Source of the DNA: Daldinia sp. FL1419
Taxonomy: Eukaryota; Ascomycota; Sordariomycetes; Xylariales; Hypoxylaceae
Assembly: GCA_025201765.1 (NCBI GenBank)
Contig: MU623485.1
Location: forward strand, 2,787-66,786
DNA: 64,000 nucleotides
Reading direction: 5' to 3'
Part shown: positions 1-13,800 of the stretch, piece after piece
How positions within the stretch are numbered: position 1 is the first letter of the stretch
How the letters are laid out: each line of letters opens with the position of its first letter
Notes under the pieces: model-generated
Told to the model about the DNA's origin: nothing
The model's database searches: none
Seen by the model: the letters and a program-made list of their open reading frames with translations, nothing else
Translations under genes and position numbers: made by a program

Positions 1-87
1 TTAAGTTTCGCCCTTCCTAATGTTTATTTCGCTAACGTGTCATACTATGGGTTTACCCGCTTGGTTGGAAACGTGGGGTTTTATCTG

Positions 88-149
88 TTTTTTTTTTTCA
101 TTTTTTTTTTTCTCTGCCCCCCCCCCCCCCCCTTTTTTTTTTTTTTTTT
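88..149. repeat. Homopolymer tracts (T11, T11, C16, T17)
   Basis: Runs of T, then 16 C at 117-132, followed directly by 17 T at 133-149. The run lengths may be inaccurate in the assembly. No gene is associated. Confidence 0.95.
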
Positions 150-3100
150 GCTTACCGCTCATCAGTCATACACCTGCGCCCATCGGATCGGTCGATTCGA
201 CCAAGTAGCGGGAGAGCCCGTGCTGAGAGATGATGACTCGGCGTTCGCGCGCGGGTGTGCACATTGTGGTCCTGTCCCCGTCCACAGAACGTTTCGGGCT
301 AAGCATGGGCTGCGCTAGTGGTAATGTAGGCAAATATAGCAGAATAAATAATAATAAACAAGACAAAAGGACAGAAAAGATGGCGATGCTGGGAATATTC
401 AGCCCCCAATGGAGTCGGTGACATCACTCGTTGCGCTTTGGCTCCCTCGGCTACGTTTTTGCTATATCCAGACGGAGAGAGATGTGCCTTTCCCCTACCT
501 GCTTCTGGCATTTCCGATCTGTCGTCGCCGGCTGCTTTGCGGGTCACACGAGAACCTTTGACCTTGTCTGGTCTTTTTGCCTTGTGGTGGAGCAGAAGAC
601 ATTAAATCCGGCAATCAATCAATTACGACTACCTACCGTGCACTCAAGCCTGGCCGTCGTTCACGAATTAGCGGTTCCGCTAGGTTTAGGTAAACCGCCT
701 AGCGAAGCGCAACGGGGCGAATCCTGCGGGATTTGGGGGTGTGTGTATGTTCCCCTCCAAGGAACGAAATGCAAAAATTCATGAATCCGGGAACCATATC
801 ATATCATCATCTGCCCCATGAGCCAATAATTCTGCAAAGATGAGTCCTTTGTCGGCACCGAGGCTTCCGAAAACAATACTCTGCTGCCAGCTACCCAAGT
901 AAAATGAGGATATCCCAACCGCAAAACCCCCCAGCTTCTGCCGTACGAAGAGGCACGGGCGTCCGAGATCGAAGGACCCCAAGCTAGCCTTAAAAAAAAA
1001 CCCCGACCCATCCCATTCGCCGACCTCGTGTCCCGAGGATCGAATAAGGAAGGACTCCCTTGCGTTCTGTGCGCCCTGGATTTTATAATACCTAACCTAG
1101 TTATGTGCTGCTGAGTGCGAACCGAAACATGCGCGAGTGTGTATTTTGCGCCCGCGCGCATGAACTAGCTAGTTGAAGATGTCTAGGATCTAAAACAACT
1201 GATTTGTCAATTCGTTCCAACGCTATTTGCACAGTGAGAGCTTACTGCCAGAGGTATGGAGGCCTAGAAGCGAGGCATGCGGCTATTCATAGCGATATCT
1301 GAATCTGAATATGTAGATGCATATATGCACAGACCATGATATCAGCCTAATGCAACTAATATAGAATAGCGACACCGACAACAGCGCAAACAGTTGCTGC
1401 TACCAAGCCCCGTTGTCTTCGTTCTCCAACCCAAGCTAGAAGAGAGGCCGAAACAAATAATGCACCTATCGTTTAGCACGTAGACATGACTTACTACTCA
1501 TTGCTATTATTTACTCAAACGAGTATGTCCTTCGATGTAGTTAAGGGTATCGATATCTCAAGGTATACTTGCATACTTGGCTCTGCTTAGGACTATGGTC
1601 TACCTAGAAGGAAGAGGAAGATGCCGAGGATCAGAACCTTTGCGATGCGTGGTTCGTAAGAGGCGATGCCTTCATCGCGCCTCTGATAGAGTATGATATT
1701 CCTAAGGATGCCGTAGACATGGACGTAGACGTAGGCGTAGGCAACGAGCAACGAGCAACCAGCTTTTACTCACTATTACGCGCTAGGGTTTCCGTCCGAG
1801 GAGGAAGTACTGTAGTAATTGCCATGTACCTTACCATAACCGCGAGGCTTGCCCGGCCCCCGAGTCTAGGCGGGGTGAATACGCCGTGGCAAAGACTACA
1901 GGAATATTCTGTAGATCTTCGATGATGTTACGCAACATGTTTTGCTAATCACCATGTAAGTTAGCCATGTCTTGATCGTTTAAAAACAAAACCACGCGCT
2001 CATCCGAGCTGATGCGGCTACGTAAAGGCCTATTTGCCTCATGTTTCAGATCCATCCTATCCCTATGCTCAAACAGATCATCTAGTCTGGTTGGCGCTGT
2101 TTCCGCCGTGTGTCGTAACATTCGTACAACAAAAGAGGCTCCTCCGACCTTCGTTTTCTACACTGGGTGGGGTTTTATCGATTATTCTGGAGCCTCTTCT
2201 ATGCCTGCCGGCGCGATAGGCGCAGAGGCGCAGAGGCGTTGGATAACAAATTCCTCAAAAGAGGCGCACCGTGATTGCGCCGAAAAAAAGGTATTTGTGC
2301 ACACGGCTCGTGGCACAGTATGAGTCCGCGGAAAATATCCCTTCCCAAGACGCCTCTTCTACGAGAATCATCACCGAACTCTGGCTATGGGAAGTGTCCT
2401 CGTGATGGAGCCAAGGTCTTAGGTTCCCGCCACGGGAAAATCTGCTGGTTTTCGTTATACCCCTTCTCACGTACCGTAGAACCGTGGGTTTAGAATATCG
2501 GGCGTGCATTGGGCGAGAAAAGATCCTTGCCGTCTATCGCGGCGTAGCACATAACTACCTCCTACGTATTATGTACGTTTGGTTGAACCGATGTCTGCCT
2601 AAGACATTAGCATGTGTTCTACTAATCCTACGGAACATTTGCGTTGTTGCAACTCTTGATTTCAATGTTCTACCGTATGTACAATAGAGTAAGTCCGGGG
2701 TAGAGTGACGTCGCGAAAACGTCTACACCTTTTGACGCCCCGGAATTGGAACGACTAGGTATCCGGACTAGGAAACTATAGTTTCTCGTGGCTGCAGCCC
2801 AAGGCTTCAGCTCATCTTCTTTTAGGAAATACGGCCTTATTACACAACATGCAGCCTTTCAAAGAGATGGAGAAGGCGGTTGTGGCCTCGAACGGACTCG
2901 ATGCTGCGACGCTAAATTTGGAGTGTCGGTTTCAGTGCTGTGCCGCACGCGCAATTTGCGATGTTCTCCCACGACAGCCAGGGGTGTCGTATGAGAGGCG
3001 AGTACCTTACCATACACACTATGTATTCAAAAGATTTGGATTATCCCGGCACCGCCTAACGACCCCAGGCTAGTTTCGTATGCTCCTAGGCCACGTTATT

Positions 3101-6100
3101 GATCTGATCGGTTAGACCTGAAGATTGGTTGATGGTCCTAGCATGGCGATAATCCTCGACATCAAAGTACCTAGACCTTGTTCATGGCTAGGGCTGGCGA
3201 TTTAACTAGGGGTACGGTCCGCGACTCCACGCCGACGACACTTACTATATACCATGTAACATCTGTAGCATATGGAACCGATGCAGCAGCGTCCAGTGCA
3301 AGTCTCAGCCTTTAGATACCTTGCAAGTACCGAGTGGATGCCGCGGGTTGAGATGTTATAGATGATCTAACAGATAAAGATACCTTGTCTGCTTATCGCG
3401 CCTTATTGTAAAGGGTTCTGATAACGGTCCCGAAGATGTCAGGGGTTCGCACGAACCACGTTAGCTTAAACCGACATTCGAAAATGCACAGCCGGTAGCT
3501 GAAGAATTCATCGCGGAATACTCTTCCTTTATTGGGCATAAGATACGACAAGGTCAAGTTGGCAGACCAACCATTGGCACGACTCGCGTGCAATACCGCT
3601 CAGAAGATAGCTACCAAGCAGTGCGTTCCGCTTTCTAGATGGCGATCGTCGGTAGGACGACCCTTTTAGAGGAGCTGTCCGGATCCTTAGTATTAGCCCC
3701 CACGCTCCGAAAGTAAACGGATATTTTACGATGACCGAAGCCGCCTACTGGGTTCGTCGACCGAATAGGTGGTCTTTGCAATCAGCCCATTCGTTGTTGG
3801 CACGTTCGTCATGGTGGTTGTCGCCGTCGTAGCCATCGTTAACCTATTGCGATGCTACCGTAAAGAGTCAAGGATGGCCTTCCCTCTTTGAAATGCGACA
3901 ACTAACAAGACTCGCTATCGTTTAGCTATCTATTTCATTGGGTTTTCTTCCCGGCGGAGTTCCGAAGCCTCCGGATATGCTGTTCGGTCCGAGCTGACAC
4001 CGACGGGCGAATAACGCACCCGTTCCGTCGTCTCAGCTGCAAACCGGAGAAACCAACCAAGTGAGAGCTATGCTAATTATGCAATATGCACTTGCATCGG
4101 AAGTCGAGATCGTCCTCGATACGCCGACCCTCAAATGAGGCTTTCAAATGCCGTGATAATGGAGACACCGACGATAGGAGATCCCGATAGTGGGAGACTT
4201 AATATTCTACAGTCGCCGACTATGTATGCATAGCCAGTATAGGCAGATAGGACTACGAGGCCCGGGCGACCGAGGCGCAACGTGGGTAGTAAAGTATTAA
4301 CCATATATCTGATGCAATCGTTCTGGTAGATAAGGAAAGGTCTAGAACCTCGCGATAGACCATGTAGAAGCTACCAGCTGACGCCTAATTATGTTGCTTC
4401 CAGGCGCCTTACGTGACTCGAGGCCCAAGCCCTTCAGCTCTATAGGTGAAATATTAAGACATCTTCTGTAAACCGGTATGTTTGCACGACGAACAGGCGG
4501 GTGACTGCGCTACCATAAACCGGGACAAAGCGACTAATAGCATGCTTCATCAAATTAACCATGGAGTAGTATGTGAGGTACCTAAGGAGGTATGCGCATA
4601 GAGCAGGATACGCCGGTTACCAAGCCTTGGCGATTTCTTGTGCGAAACGCGGCTTCTTTGGTCGCTCTCGCCTCGTGACCAAGTACGATGCATGCCTATT
4701 CTACGATCTAGCGAAGCGGGAGTGCGCGATATCGTACATACGCCGTATGGGTTAGCATTTCTATCAAACAACGAGACGGATATGATAGTCGGTAGACAAT
4801 TGCTGCGCCATAGCAAGGATAAATTCGTAACGGCCAAGTAGTCCGCCCGCCACGTTCTATGGTGATCCAAGGAGAACGTGACGATGACGTCGAGGGGTGC
4901 ATGGAGATACGAAAGAGCGGAAGTGATAAAAGCCTTTAGCTCCACAAGGTTAGCTTTGGCGGTGGACGAAGCGACCGGTCAAAATAAAGGAATAGTATTC
5001 GTCAAAACATGAAGGGGGCAATAGTACAAGAGTCACGAGAGACAACGGACGGTGGATGGTGGATGGCCGGATAGCTGAGATGGCGGTAAGTATTGTGTCG
5101 TGCTGAGCTGTAAATGTACGGTGATATGCGCAACTACGCAAGTCAAGTTCTAGGCGTTGGTGTTGGCGTTGGGTCTTGTCTCGGGTTGGCGATGCGCGAG
5201 GATGGAGGCTGTAGGGATTGGATGCGATGGGGGGGAAGTTGGCGAAGTCGGCCAAAGGAGGCTCAAAAAGAATACATAGAAACAAGGGGGGAGGGGGAGT
5301 AAATGAACAAATGATACATGAGATACTACCAAAAAGAATCAAGGGAACAATTAGAACAATAGAATGATGGGAGATAGGGTGACAAATTGCGCCTCGCGTT
5401 GCGCCTGAGGCTAAAGCGCGTCACTATGGAGATATTTGGGATGCATTCTTTGGGACGCGCAGTCTTGGAGATGCAAGTTCTTTGGATGCGGTCTCGATCT
5501 TGTGTATGATTTGTATTGATGTAAGGTTGATAGGTTGTAATGGGGATCAATTGATGAGATGCTAATGGAATGGTTTGGTTAATGCCTGCAAAAAGATACT
5601 AGTGTATGTAAAATGCCTGCAAGGCGGGTTGAAGAAATGGAAACCAAACAAGAAAAAAAAAATAAAAAAAATAAATGGTTTTTTAGACGAATATTAGACA
5701 ACGTGGTTGCGTTGCAGATCGGGATTTGAGTTTAACTCGATACGGTCTTTCTGGGCTGCAGATTTGGCAGAGAATGGCTGCGTAGACCCTCGTTTAGTGT
5801 TGGAAGGCACCATCTGGCACCATGCAACCTGTATCGGCCGACCGCCAGTCTCCCATACAAGTTCTCACAGATAGAGGGAAGCACCCTTGTAATGAGCGGT
5901 GGACTCGGGGTCCTCATGCAGTGCAATCTGTGCTTCGCCGCCGACTAGCAACCTAGCAGCTTCCCCCCTACCCACACTTGCACTTTACCCACGTAACCCA
6001 CGTAACATCTCTCCTACCTTGTGGCTCTAAGTTGGTCTAGCTGGGTCGACGTAGCCAAAGGGAAAAAAAGATACATCAGTATTGTATCTCCTCTCCCCAG

Positions 6101-9100
6101 GCACCCCACTTTCCCAAGCAATCATACATTTTGGAATGCCCATCCATACTTGGGAAGCTACTGGTTCGTGGAACTACCCAAAGCAGCTTCGTATGGAAGT
6201 CGCATTACAAAGGTCCCCTCTGTAGTACAGCGGCAGCAGTCGCGAACAACGAAACCTATCTGTTACCAGGTTAATTAGCCCTCAATTTTCTTTTTTAAAA
6301 TGTCTTGAAGCTGTTCGCATATCCCCCTGTCGGTATCACTAATCGGTTATCTATTTAGGTAGTTGTTATGTATTTAAAGGTAGTATGGTATTGCACTTAA
6401 CCTTGGTTCATTGACATGTTAGGTAACATGTGCGCGTAAAAAGATAGATATACCAAGACCTTGTGGAACAAACATACCTTATAGTCAAGTAAATAGTCAA
6501 TTATGGTTATCGATGTTTGTATTAGTATAGCATCTACAAGCTTTACCATTAACAGCATCATAGGTCTAATACCGAATATAGCTTTCAATAGAAAATTATA
6601 TTGACATGACATCTCTCCATAACTAACGTAAGCACCTTCTATTTCATCGAGGTATGACATTTGCTACAACCTCCGCGGTAGATCGGGGATATAACATAAG
6701 CAGTAGCCAGTTTGAGTCTTAAGCGCAAGTCCGCTTGCCGCAGCGGGGCTCTTAGCGGGGGAAAGTGAGAAACCCGCTCATTGCCGTCCCCCGACGTCAA
6801 TAAAAACCATCCCATCGTTAGACTCGATTCGTAGCACAAAGAGTACGAAGGTACATGGGTACGTAGTTACTTATCTACCTACATAATCTACCCGGGTTCA
6901 TGTAGTGATACCTACGCCGTGTGCACCGATTTCCAAATGCCTTAGCGCGCGCCCGTACCCGTGTACTACTAACTATTCTCGGGACTAAGGCTGATTCTGA
7001 GGCAAGACTTTGCGAGGGGCTTTTAAACCCTTATCAGTCCTTTTACAGATGGACGGGTTTGAAACAATAGACCCTATGAGGTCATAAAAAATCATACGAA
7101 TGTCGACCGACGGCTTCTGCATTTGTTAATATTTCGGGATTTGTCATGTGCACGGGTGAGTTCAAATAGCGAATTGACACCTACGGCTGCAACCCAAAGA
7201 CTATGGTAACTTGTGATTGGATTACGAAGGGGCTCTAATAGCTGAATGGCGGAGAGGTCAAGTCCGATCAAAAGAGCGTGAGCATCTTGTGTGACATGGG
7301 AGCTTATTAACAGTACTACTCAAGAGCCTCGACTGGCAATAACACGCGGATAATTGCTATGCATCTGGCTGGAGTTCAGGACAAAGCTCGGAGAAACACG
7401 CAAAGTATACAAAACATGCGATTGTGATAGCCGCATTCTCCAGTACCCGGAAACCACCGTTTTTATTCTGTCTATTTTTCGATCGATTGAGGGTACTGAG
7501 AATAAGGATGTATTTAGCGGCTGATAATTTTCGATAGTATCAGAAATGTTGCGCATATCCGCGAATAGGAGACGGCAACATCGAAGATGATCGAGCGAGG
7601 GGTAAAACTAGACTAAAACGTTAGATTCAAAGGGAGCTACGAATTATAATCAGCCTCATAGGCTATCTCGATCCTATGTGTCTGTGTGTTCTGTGTGTGT
7701 CTCTGTGTCATGTATGCATGTATGAGTTATGTACGAATTAGAAGACGAAGATGTAAATACCTACTTACCTAGGTACCTAAGGTCAAGTCGAATTAATTCG
7801 GGGTATTATTGCCTTAGCCGTCAAAAGGTCAGAAGAGAGAGGGGAAGCAAACGCTGTCATCTCATAGGAGCGTAACAAAACGCTAGTCTTCAGCCCTACG
7901 ACAGCACCAGCCATGCGCGCCAGCGGCAACACCGAGAGACCCGCCTGCTAAGCAGAAGGCGAAAATAGTCTTGATGATTATCACTGATCCCCACAAGATG
8001 CCGTGCTTAGCATCGCCAATAGAGAGTTACCCTTACCCCTAGTTCTGACTCTTTTTCTATCCCCCGTCGAGGCGCTATCTCAGGTACCTACCGACCTAAG
8101 CAGCTAAGGTAAGGTCGGGAGGTAAGGCATGTAATAAAAATACACACGAGGCGTACCGCAAACCGCAAACGGGTGTCCTGCGTCGCATTTCGCATTTCGT
8201 GCGTCAGTTAATTTATCGTCAGACCGCTACAATGTTCTATGTTGTTTCTTTTTCGGCTCCTATCTCCGCCATTGTAGTTTAGCGCTTGTTTAGTGCCACA
8301 ACCGCTGCAGGGGGACACAAGAGCAAAAAGGAAGATACGGGGTTGACGCCATCGTAGGTAACTTCTTGCGATACGGATACAGGCCTCTTGCCCTTTACGC
8401 TCACCTCGAAACTAATAGCTTCCATGGTGATAGTGGCTAATACAGACGACGTTTCCTGGATCTATATTCGGGGTTTGAATATCTAAGGCCGATATCCCTT
8501 TTTCGAACTCCTCGGCGTATAATGTAACTCGCCAGTCTATGAAAGAAGCGATGTGCCTGACTTTTGCTTACTTACATAGAACTCTCAGTCTCTCACAGGG
8601 TAGGGGACGGCAATAAAGTGCGGTTGTCATTCAGCCCTATGAACTGGCTTGGAGAAGCTTGGGATTGGGAAGGCCAGGACAGCTTAGCAGCATGTATACC
8701 TAATTCTGTAGGTACATAAATAAGTAAACAAGTACATACAAGATATTTACATGATACCTGTATGTACGTACGTCCATATGTAGGTGGTAGCGTATCATTA
8801 AATAAATGTACAGGGGTGTGCGTATTATATCCAATGTTAGGTGGTCCACATGAGGTACGGTACATGGGTACATGCCCAAAAGGTACAGTAGGTATCGATG
8901 GGATTGGGGCATGGGAAATTTGGCCACATTATGTACCTAAACCGGCTTTATCGCCAAACCCGTAACCGGTAGCCCGTGTATTGGGTGGTGACGGTGGTGG
9001 TGGTGTGATAACCGGGGTGTCTTCTCTCTGGCAAGATGCGTTTCTTGGCACGACCCAAGTCCATAGGCACGGGTTCAGTCAGCACCCATTCAGATTCGTC

Positions 9101-9560
9101 CCAGACTGCCGAAAAAGAGGGCGAGAAGCTAATGTTCTGTGCTCTCTTTTCGAGCCTACCTTGGGATAGGTACTTACATACGACACACACACGTTCGCAT
9201 CGTCTGGTTTGTCTACCTACCTACGGTTAGGTAGCTAGGTTAGTGTGTTTATCGTAGTTCCAACAGGTAGGTATGCATGTTGTTAGGTATTTTTCGGTGT
9301 CGTTAGATGTAAATATTAATCTAGTGATCCTTCTACACAAGAAAGCGGAGTTGCTTGTCAGGTTCCAGTTGTTGTTAGGACGGGGTAATAAAATGAATCA
9401 TTCGTACAACCCGGACGCCGCGCGATCCGCTGGCACTCGAGACCGGTGCCGAGAATAACGCAGCTCGAGTAGCGATATGCAGTAGGCCGCGTGACTAACT
9501 TCGGTCAACTTTCTCTGTTGTACTTGCTTCGCATCCCGCAAGAATTATATTGTGGTAAAC

Positions 9561-9606
9561 GTATAGGCAGCATAGGCAGCATAGGTATAGGCAGCATAGG
9601 TACAGC
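9561..9606. repeat. Short tandem repeat, unit ATAGGCAGC
   Basis: Four imperfect copies of an ATAGGCAGC-like unit in the gene-poor region, followed by a run of CATGG/CATAG-like words. It is a local slippage repeat. Confidence 0.8.
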
Positions 9607-10084
9607 ATGGCTTGCCATGGCATACCACGGCATAGCATCATCAAGACGTTTAGAGGATCCCATAGTCGTATTTTATGTTATTTTAGTTTTGATGGATAAG
9701 AAGATAACGAGACGAACAAAAGTACAGTACATTAGGATAGCCTAGCGGGCTGTGGTGGGTTTGAAGCTAAAAGTTACCAAATTTGGAACATCTAGTCCAT
9801 ATTTAGCTCGCGGGGAATTGCTTAAAAAGAGTAATTAGTCCAACTCTGTTGCCGCCCTACGATGTTACCTCGAAACATTTGCATACTTGTGTATATCTAC
9901 TCGAGTATATCGTTCGTATGTAGAACCGCGGAATTCTGAGGTAAATTGTACTATGGATATATGACAAATATACCAATGCGCATATAAGTTACGAAGCATT
10001 ATAGTTAGACGATATGAGACCTGGGTCTTGGCCGGAGGTAGGCCTTCTCGTCTTGTTTTAAATCCGCGCTCCATTAAGTAAACT

Positions 10085-10135
10085 CATAGGTACCTAGGTA
10101 GGTAGGTATGTAACCTTACTAAGGTTAGGTACCTA
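10085..10135. repeat. Palindromic TACCTA/TAGGTA motif cluster
   Basis: GGTACCTAGGTAGG and its reverse complement GGTTAGGTACC flank a short spacer, giving an imperfect inverted repeat. Similar clusters recur in other intergenic stretches of this window (about 21940-21980, 37430-37500, 42500-42660, 59370-59395). Confidence 0.7.
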
Positions 10136-10800
10136 AGAGCAAGCAACAAATGCAACACTGCCTATCAACGTCCACGTTTCCCGCGCAGGAGCATCTTTTT
10201 TAGCTTGTCGGGATATCAGGGTTCCGCCCGTATTCTTGATTGGCATCCTCATCGTATAATTGAGATCCACTAACGAGATAAACTGCACCGGTCCTAATGA
10301 TCTAACCTAATAACCTAGTAGCCTGGCAGTTCAATGAGTCCTAGGACTTCAGATGTCTTAGAATCCAAGCTCCAGACATTATCTAATTTGCAAAAGAAAC
10401 CTACCATAGTAAGGTAGGAAGATGAAAGCACAGGGGTTTTATGCATTATGTGAGCCTGTTAATTCTCTCACTTATAATGCTTGCACTATATGTATTTCAA
10501 TGCCACGCGAAGGAGCATGGATTGTTTATATGTGCTGCCTGCTTTGGGATTTTCCCCTCTATGCCACTAACGTGCGTGCATCAGCAACATCTTGTTACTT
10601 ACGTACCATTAGTACCTTAAGGGGGGGGAATAAACATGGGGGCCGTTTTGTTGAGATCCTATCAATGCTTTAACCATGGGATCATCTCAAACGAGACTTC
10701 GTTCATGATCTGCAAAAAGACCTACCTCTAACATACGTCGACTCGGTAGAATTCTAAAAGTCTGGAGGTTATAGATTCGTGGCCTAGAGTCTTGATAGTC

Positions 10801-10835
10801 TGGACGGTCCCGACGGTCTCGACGGTCTCGATGGA
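10801..10835. repeat. Short tandem repeat, unit GACGGTCTC
   Basis: Three to four near-identical 9-bp units in tandem inside the gene-poor region. No coding context. Confidence 0.8.
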
Positions 10836-13800
10836 GACGGATTTGACCCAATAAGAATTCTCGATGCCATGTGATTACCAAAAGATAAGTGATGAATGAT
10901 AGTCACGTTTAGCCACGCCCTTCGTGCTAATATATTGCTGATATATCATACGTGCCGAGATATGTGTTATCCACTTACTAGCTTCTTTGGTTTACTTTTC
11001 CCAGTAATCAGCGTGGGCGCCCCTATCGCATCGTGGATGCTCATTTCGCATTCCGCCACCCTACGGATGACAGCTCCTCAATTCTGGGGGAAACGCGTGG
11101 TGGCGATCCTGAGACGCGGGTTATAAGGCGGGGGACGAGACTTATTCCCGGAGATTTCGGGAGCCTGGATGGTCTAATCGCGCGAGTTTGGCGGTGTCGA
11201 TCCCGCAGGACTTTACATGCGAAGCACCCAAGCAGCTAAGTTACATAGGGCTGTCTAACATAATTTCCTTATTCGGTTAAGCCGCCTGTCCTACGGTAGT
11301 CGGTGCTCATGAGTACTAATAGGATCGTCAGCCAGTTACATTCAGCACTCCTCTATTTGTGACCACAACCCCGAATATTAAAAGGGGTGGTTTTTTTTTT
11401 TGGTTTTGTTTTTTTGTTCGGTTATAGAGATAAGGAGTTAGACTACATTAATAAGATCACCGTATAGGCGAAGAATATCTCTCACGGCGGGATCTAGAAC
11501 TCCTAGCGACCTAACGGTTACTCCATAACCGTACCAACACGGAAATAACCTAGGTATGCCAGAAAAGATACCACGCGACCCCCAACTAGGGCATACAACT
11601 GACATCTGCGGGTGAATTCAAGCGCTCTAAAAAGGGCGTAAGGTAGTCTAGATTGGATCTCACATGGCGTTCTTCGTCGAGATCCTTGGTAACAGCTGTG
11701 ACCTGAGATTGGCTTCTGATTTGTCCTCCCGTCAACCGTTGCTATTACATGTATGCGGGACGCACATTGTACATGTACGTGTTGCCGCTGTAAAGAACCT
11801 CCGCAAAAGAAGGGGTTCTTGGCGAGTGAGAACCTTAAAACCCCTTCTCGCACGTTGACGAGCCCGAGATAATGGGTGGCTTATGTTGTGCCGCTGCCTG
11901 TGGGAAGGGTACCTACCTAGGGTAAGCAATACCCACGCAATTTGCCGGCTCCATGGAACTCCAAGCTTCTCGCGTCAGCACCCAACATGATTAGGGGAAG
12001 AAATAGCAGGCGAGAAGCTCCCGAGGGGCTACGGGTCATACACCCCCCTGTTATTGCGAATTCAACTCCGTTGGTGGTACAATGCGAGTTGCAGATTCTA
12101 TAGGCGACTTAGCGTTGAGTCAATATCAGCCAATATATGTAATATATGTTGGTATGAGAACTAGGGGAGAAAAAATTTCCATTCAAAATTTTTCAATACT
12201 AAGAAGAGTAGGTGACCGTAGACCGATCACGAGTACATCCGAGTTCCACCAGAAACCAAAAAAACAAACATGTGTGGTGTATTTTTAGACTCATAAAAGT
12301 TTAGTAGTTTGGTAGTCCGAGTGGTGGCATGATAGGAAAAATAAAATGTCTATTATTCATGAGTTAAAGGCTGGGGATTGGCTGGCGCCAGCGTCGTGGC
12401 TGGTTACAAAAATACATCGGGCCTATTTGAACTTCGCCGGATTCTATGCAAAACGGCCTTATTTTATCAGGGTACGTGTGATGGATGAAAGTTAAGGGGC
12501 GAAGAGCAAAACGATAGAAGCTGAAAAGGAAAAAAAATTAATCCTATCCGTACGAATCATCATATACAATGCAGTCTTGCGTAGGTTATCCGAAGGTTGA
12601 CCATATTTTAAAAGCCGGTAGAAGAATGTCGGCCGAGCCATGTGGCACATGCATGCATCATCCATGAGACTTTGGGATGGACGAGGCTGAGAAACTGAGA
12701 GGAAGATATTCTCATTGGTGGATTGATTCTCATATCTGCAGTCGGAGAAACTCGAATTATTCTATAACTAGAGAAGATACATATGTAACTATTGAAGGTT
12801 CTGAACCAACTTTATTATTGTCATTACTATAATTATTACTTAAAGATTCCTTCGCCCTGGCGCCTATGACACCCACCACCCTTTCGGTTTGCCCGGCCCC
12901 TCCGGTTGATACGCGAATACATAGAAGAACGCAGTGTGTGGCAGAGTTAAGAAATAATTCTCGAACAATGCACACCGATGGCATTAAATTTGAATTACGA
13001 GTGAATGAGTTCTAATTTGAAAATATCAAATTTTTACTTGTATTGGTCGGGTAATGTATTAAATGATTTGTCAACATCAGTGTTTGTGGGGTACGCGATC
13101 TACCTACCGAAGAATCCTTCAGGAGAGAGCGACGGGAGTTTTTCTTTTGATTCTTTTTTAATAAAAAAATGTACTGGTTACTTTCATTTTAAAAAGGATG
13201 AAAATTGACTGACTTATCAAGCCCGAATCCTTCTTTCCACGAAGTTACGGTAAATCGGGCTTACCTTTTTGTATCGGCTTGTCTCTAGAGATAATAAATG
13301 GCTGCATGTGAAATTATTTTCGCGGTCATGGTAGCATAGAATAATTCGAGAAGTTTGACCAGCAGCCTTAAGAGGCGGTAATCGGTAACCAATGAGAAGC
13401 TAAGAAAGGGGCTTTGTAATGGACCGGGACCAAAAATAGAAGTCTTATAAAGCACGTGCGAATCAGATGGCGGTCTTTTTTTTTCATTGTCCAAATTTTT
13501 TTTATTTTTTTCCCATATGGACAAGTCGGACTTCTAGGAGAGGCCAAGACAGAAGACTAAAATCCAACCCCTTTACCGCGTATCACTTTACCGCTTTACG
13601 TAAATATGTCTTACGCGTATTTCTTCTACATAGTGACATAGTAGCATTCCTAGATCTAATCGCCTGGCGTCATTCCCGACGAGAGTCCTTCCGAGGAGGG
13701 CCCCGAAGAGAATTCAGTCTTGTCTAAGCCCCCCCTTCCATGCATCCTTCGAGAAGGACCCCAAGGGCTGGGCATTATACGTATGCGTTATTGGTAATTT

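Noticed and set aside
4550..5342. Open frames on the minus strand (131 and 130 codons) in the gene-poor region
   Set aside because: Composition is random or low-complexity, no domain, no splice-linked continuation, and no matching start context.
8970..9010. GGGTGGTGACGGTGGTGG considered as part of a dispersed 5S rRNA gene
   Set aside because: The rest of the 5S sequence and its internal promoter boxes are absent.
12970..13400. AT-rich stretch considered as a mitochondrial DNA insertion or rRNA fragment
   Set aside because: No convincing rRNA or mitochondrial protein signature could be read; would need a database comparison.
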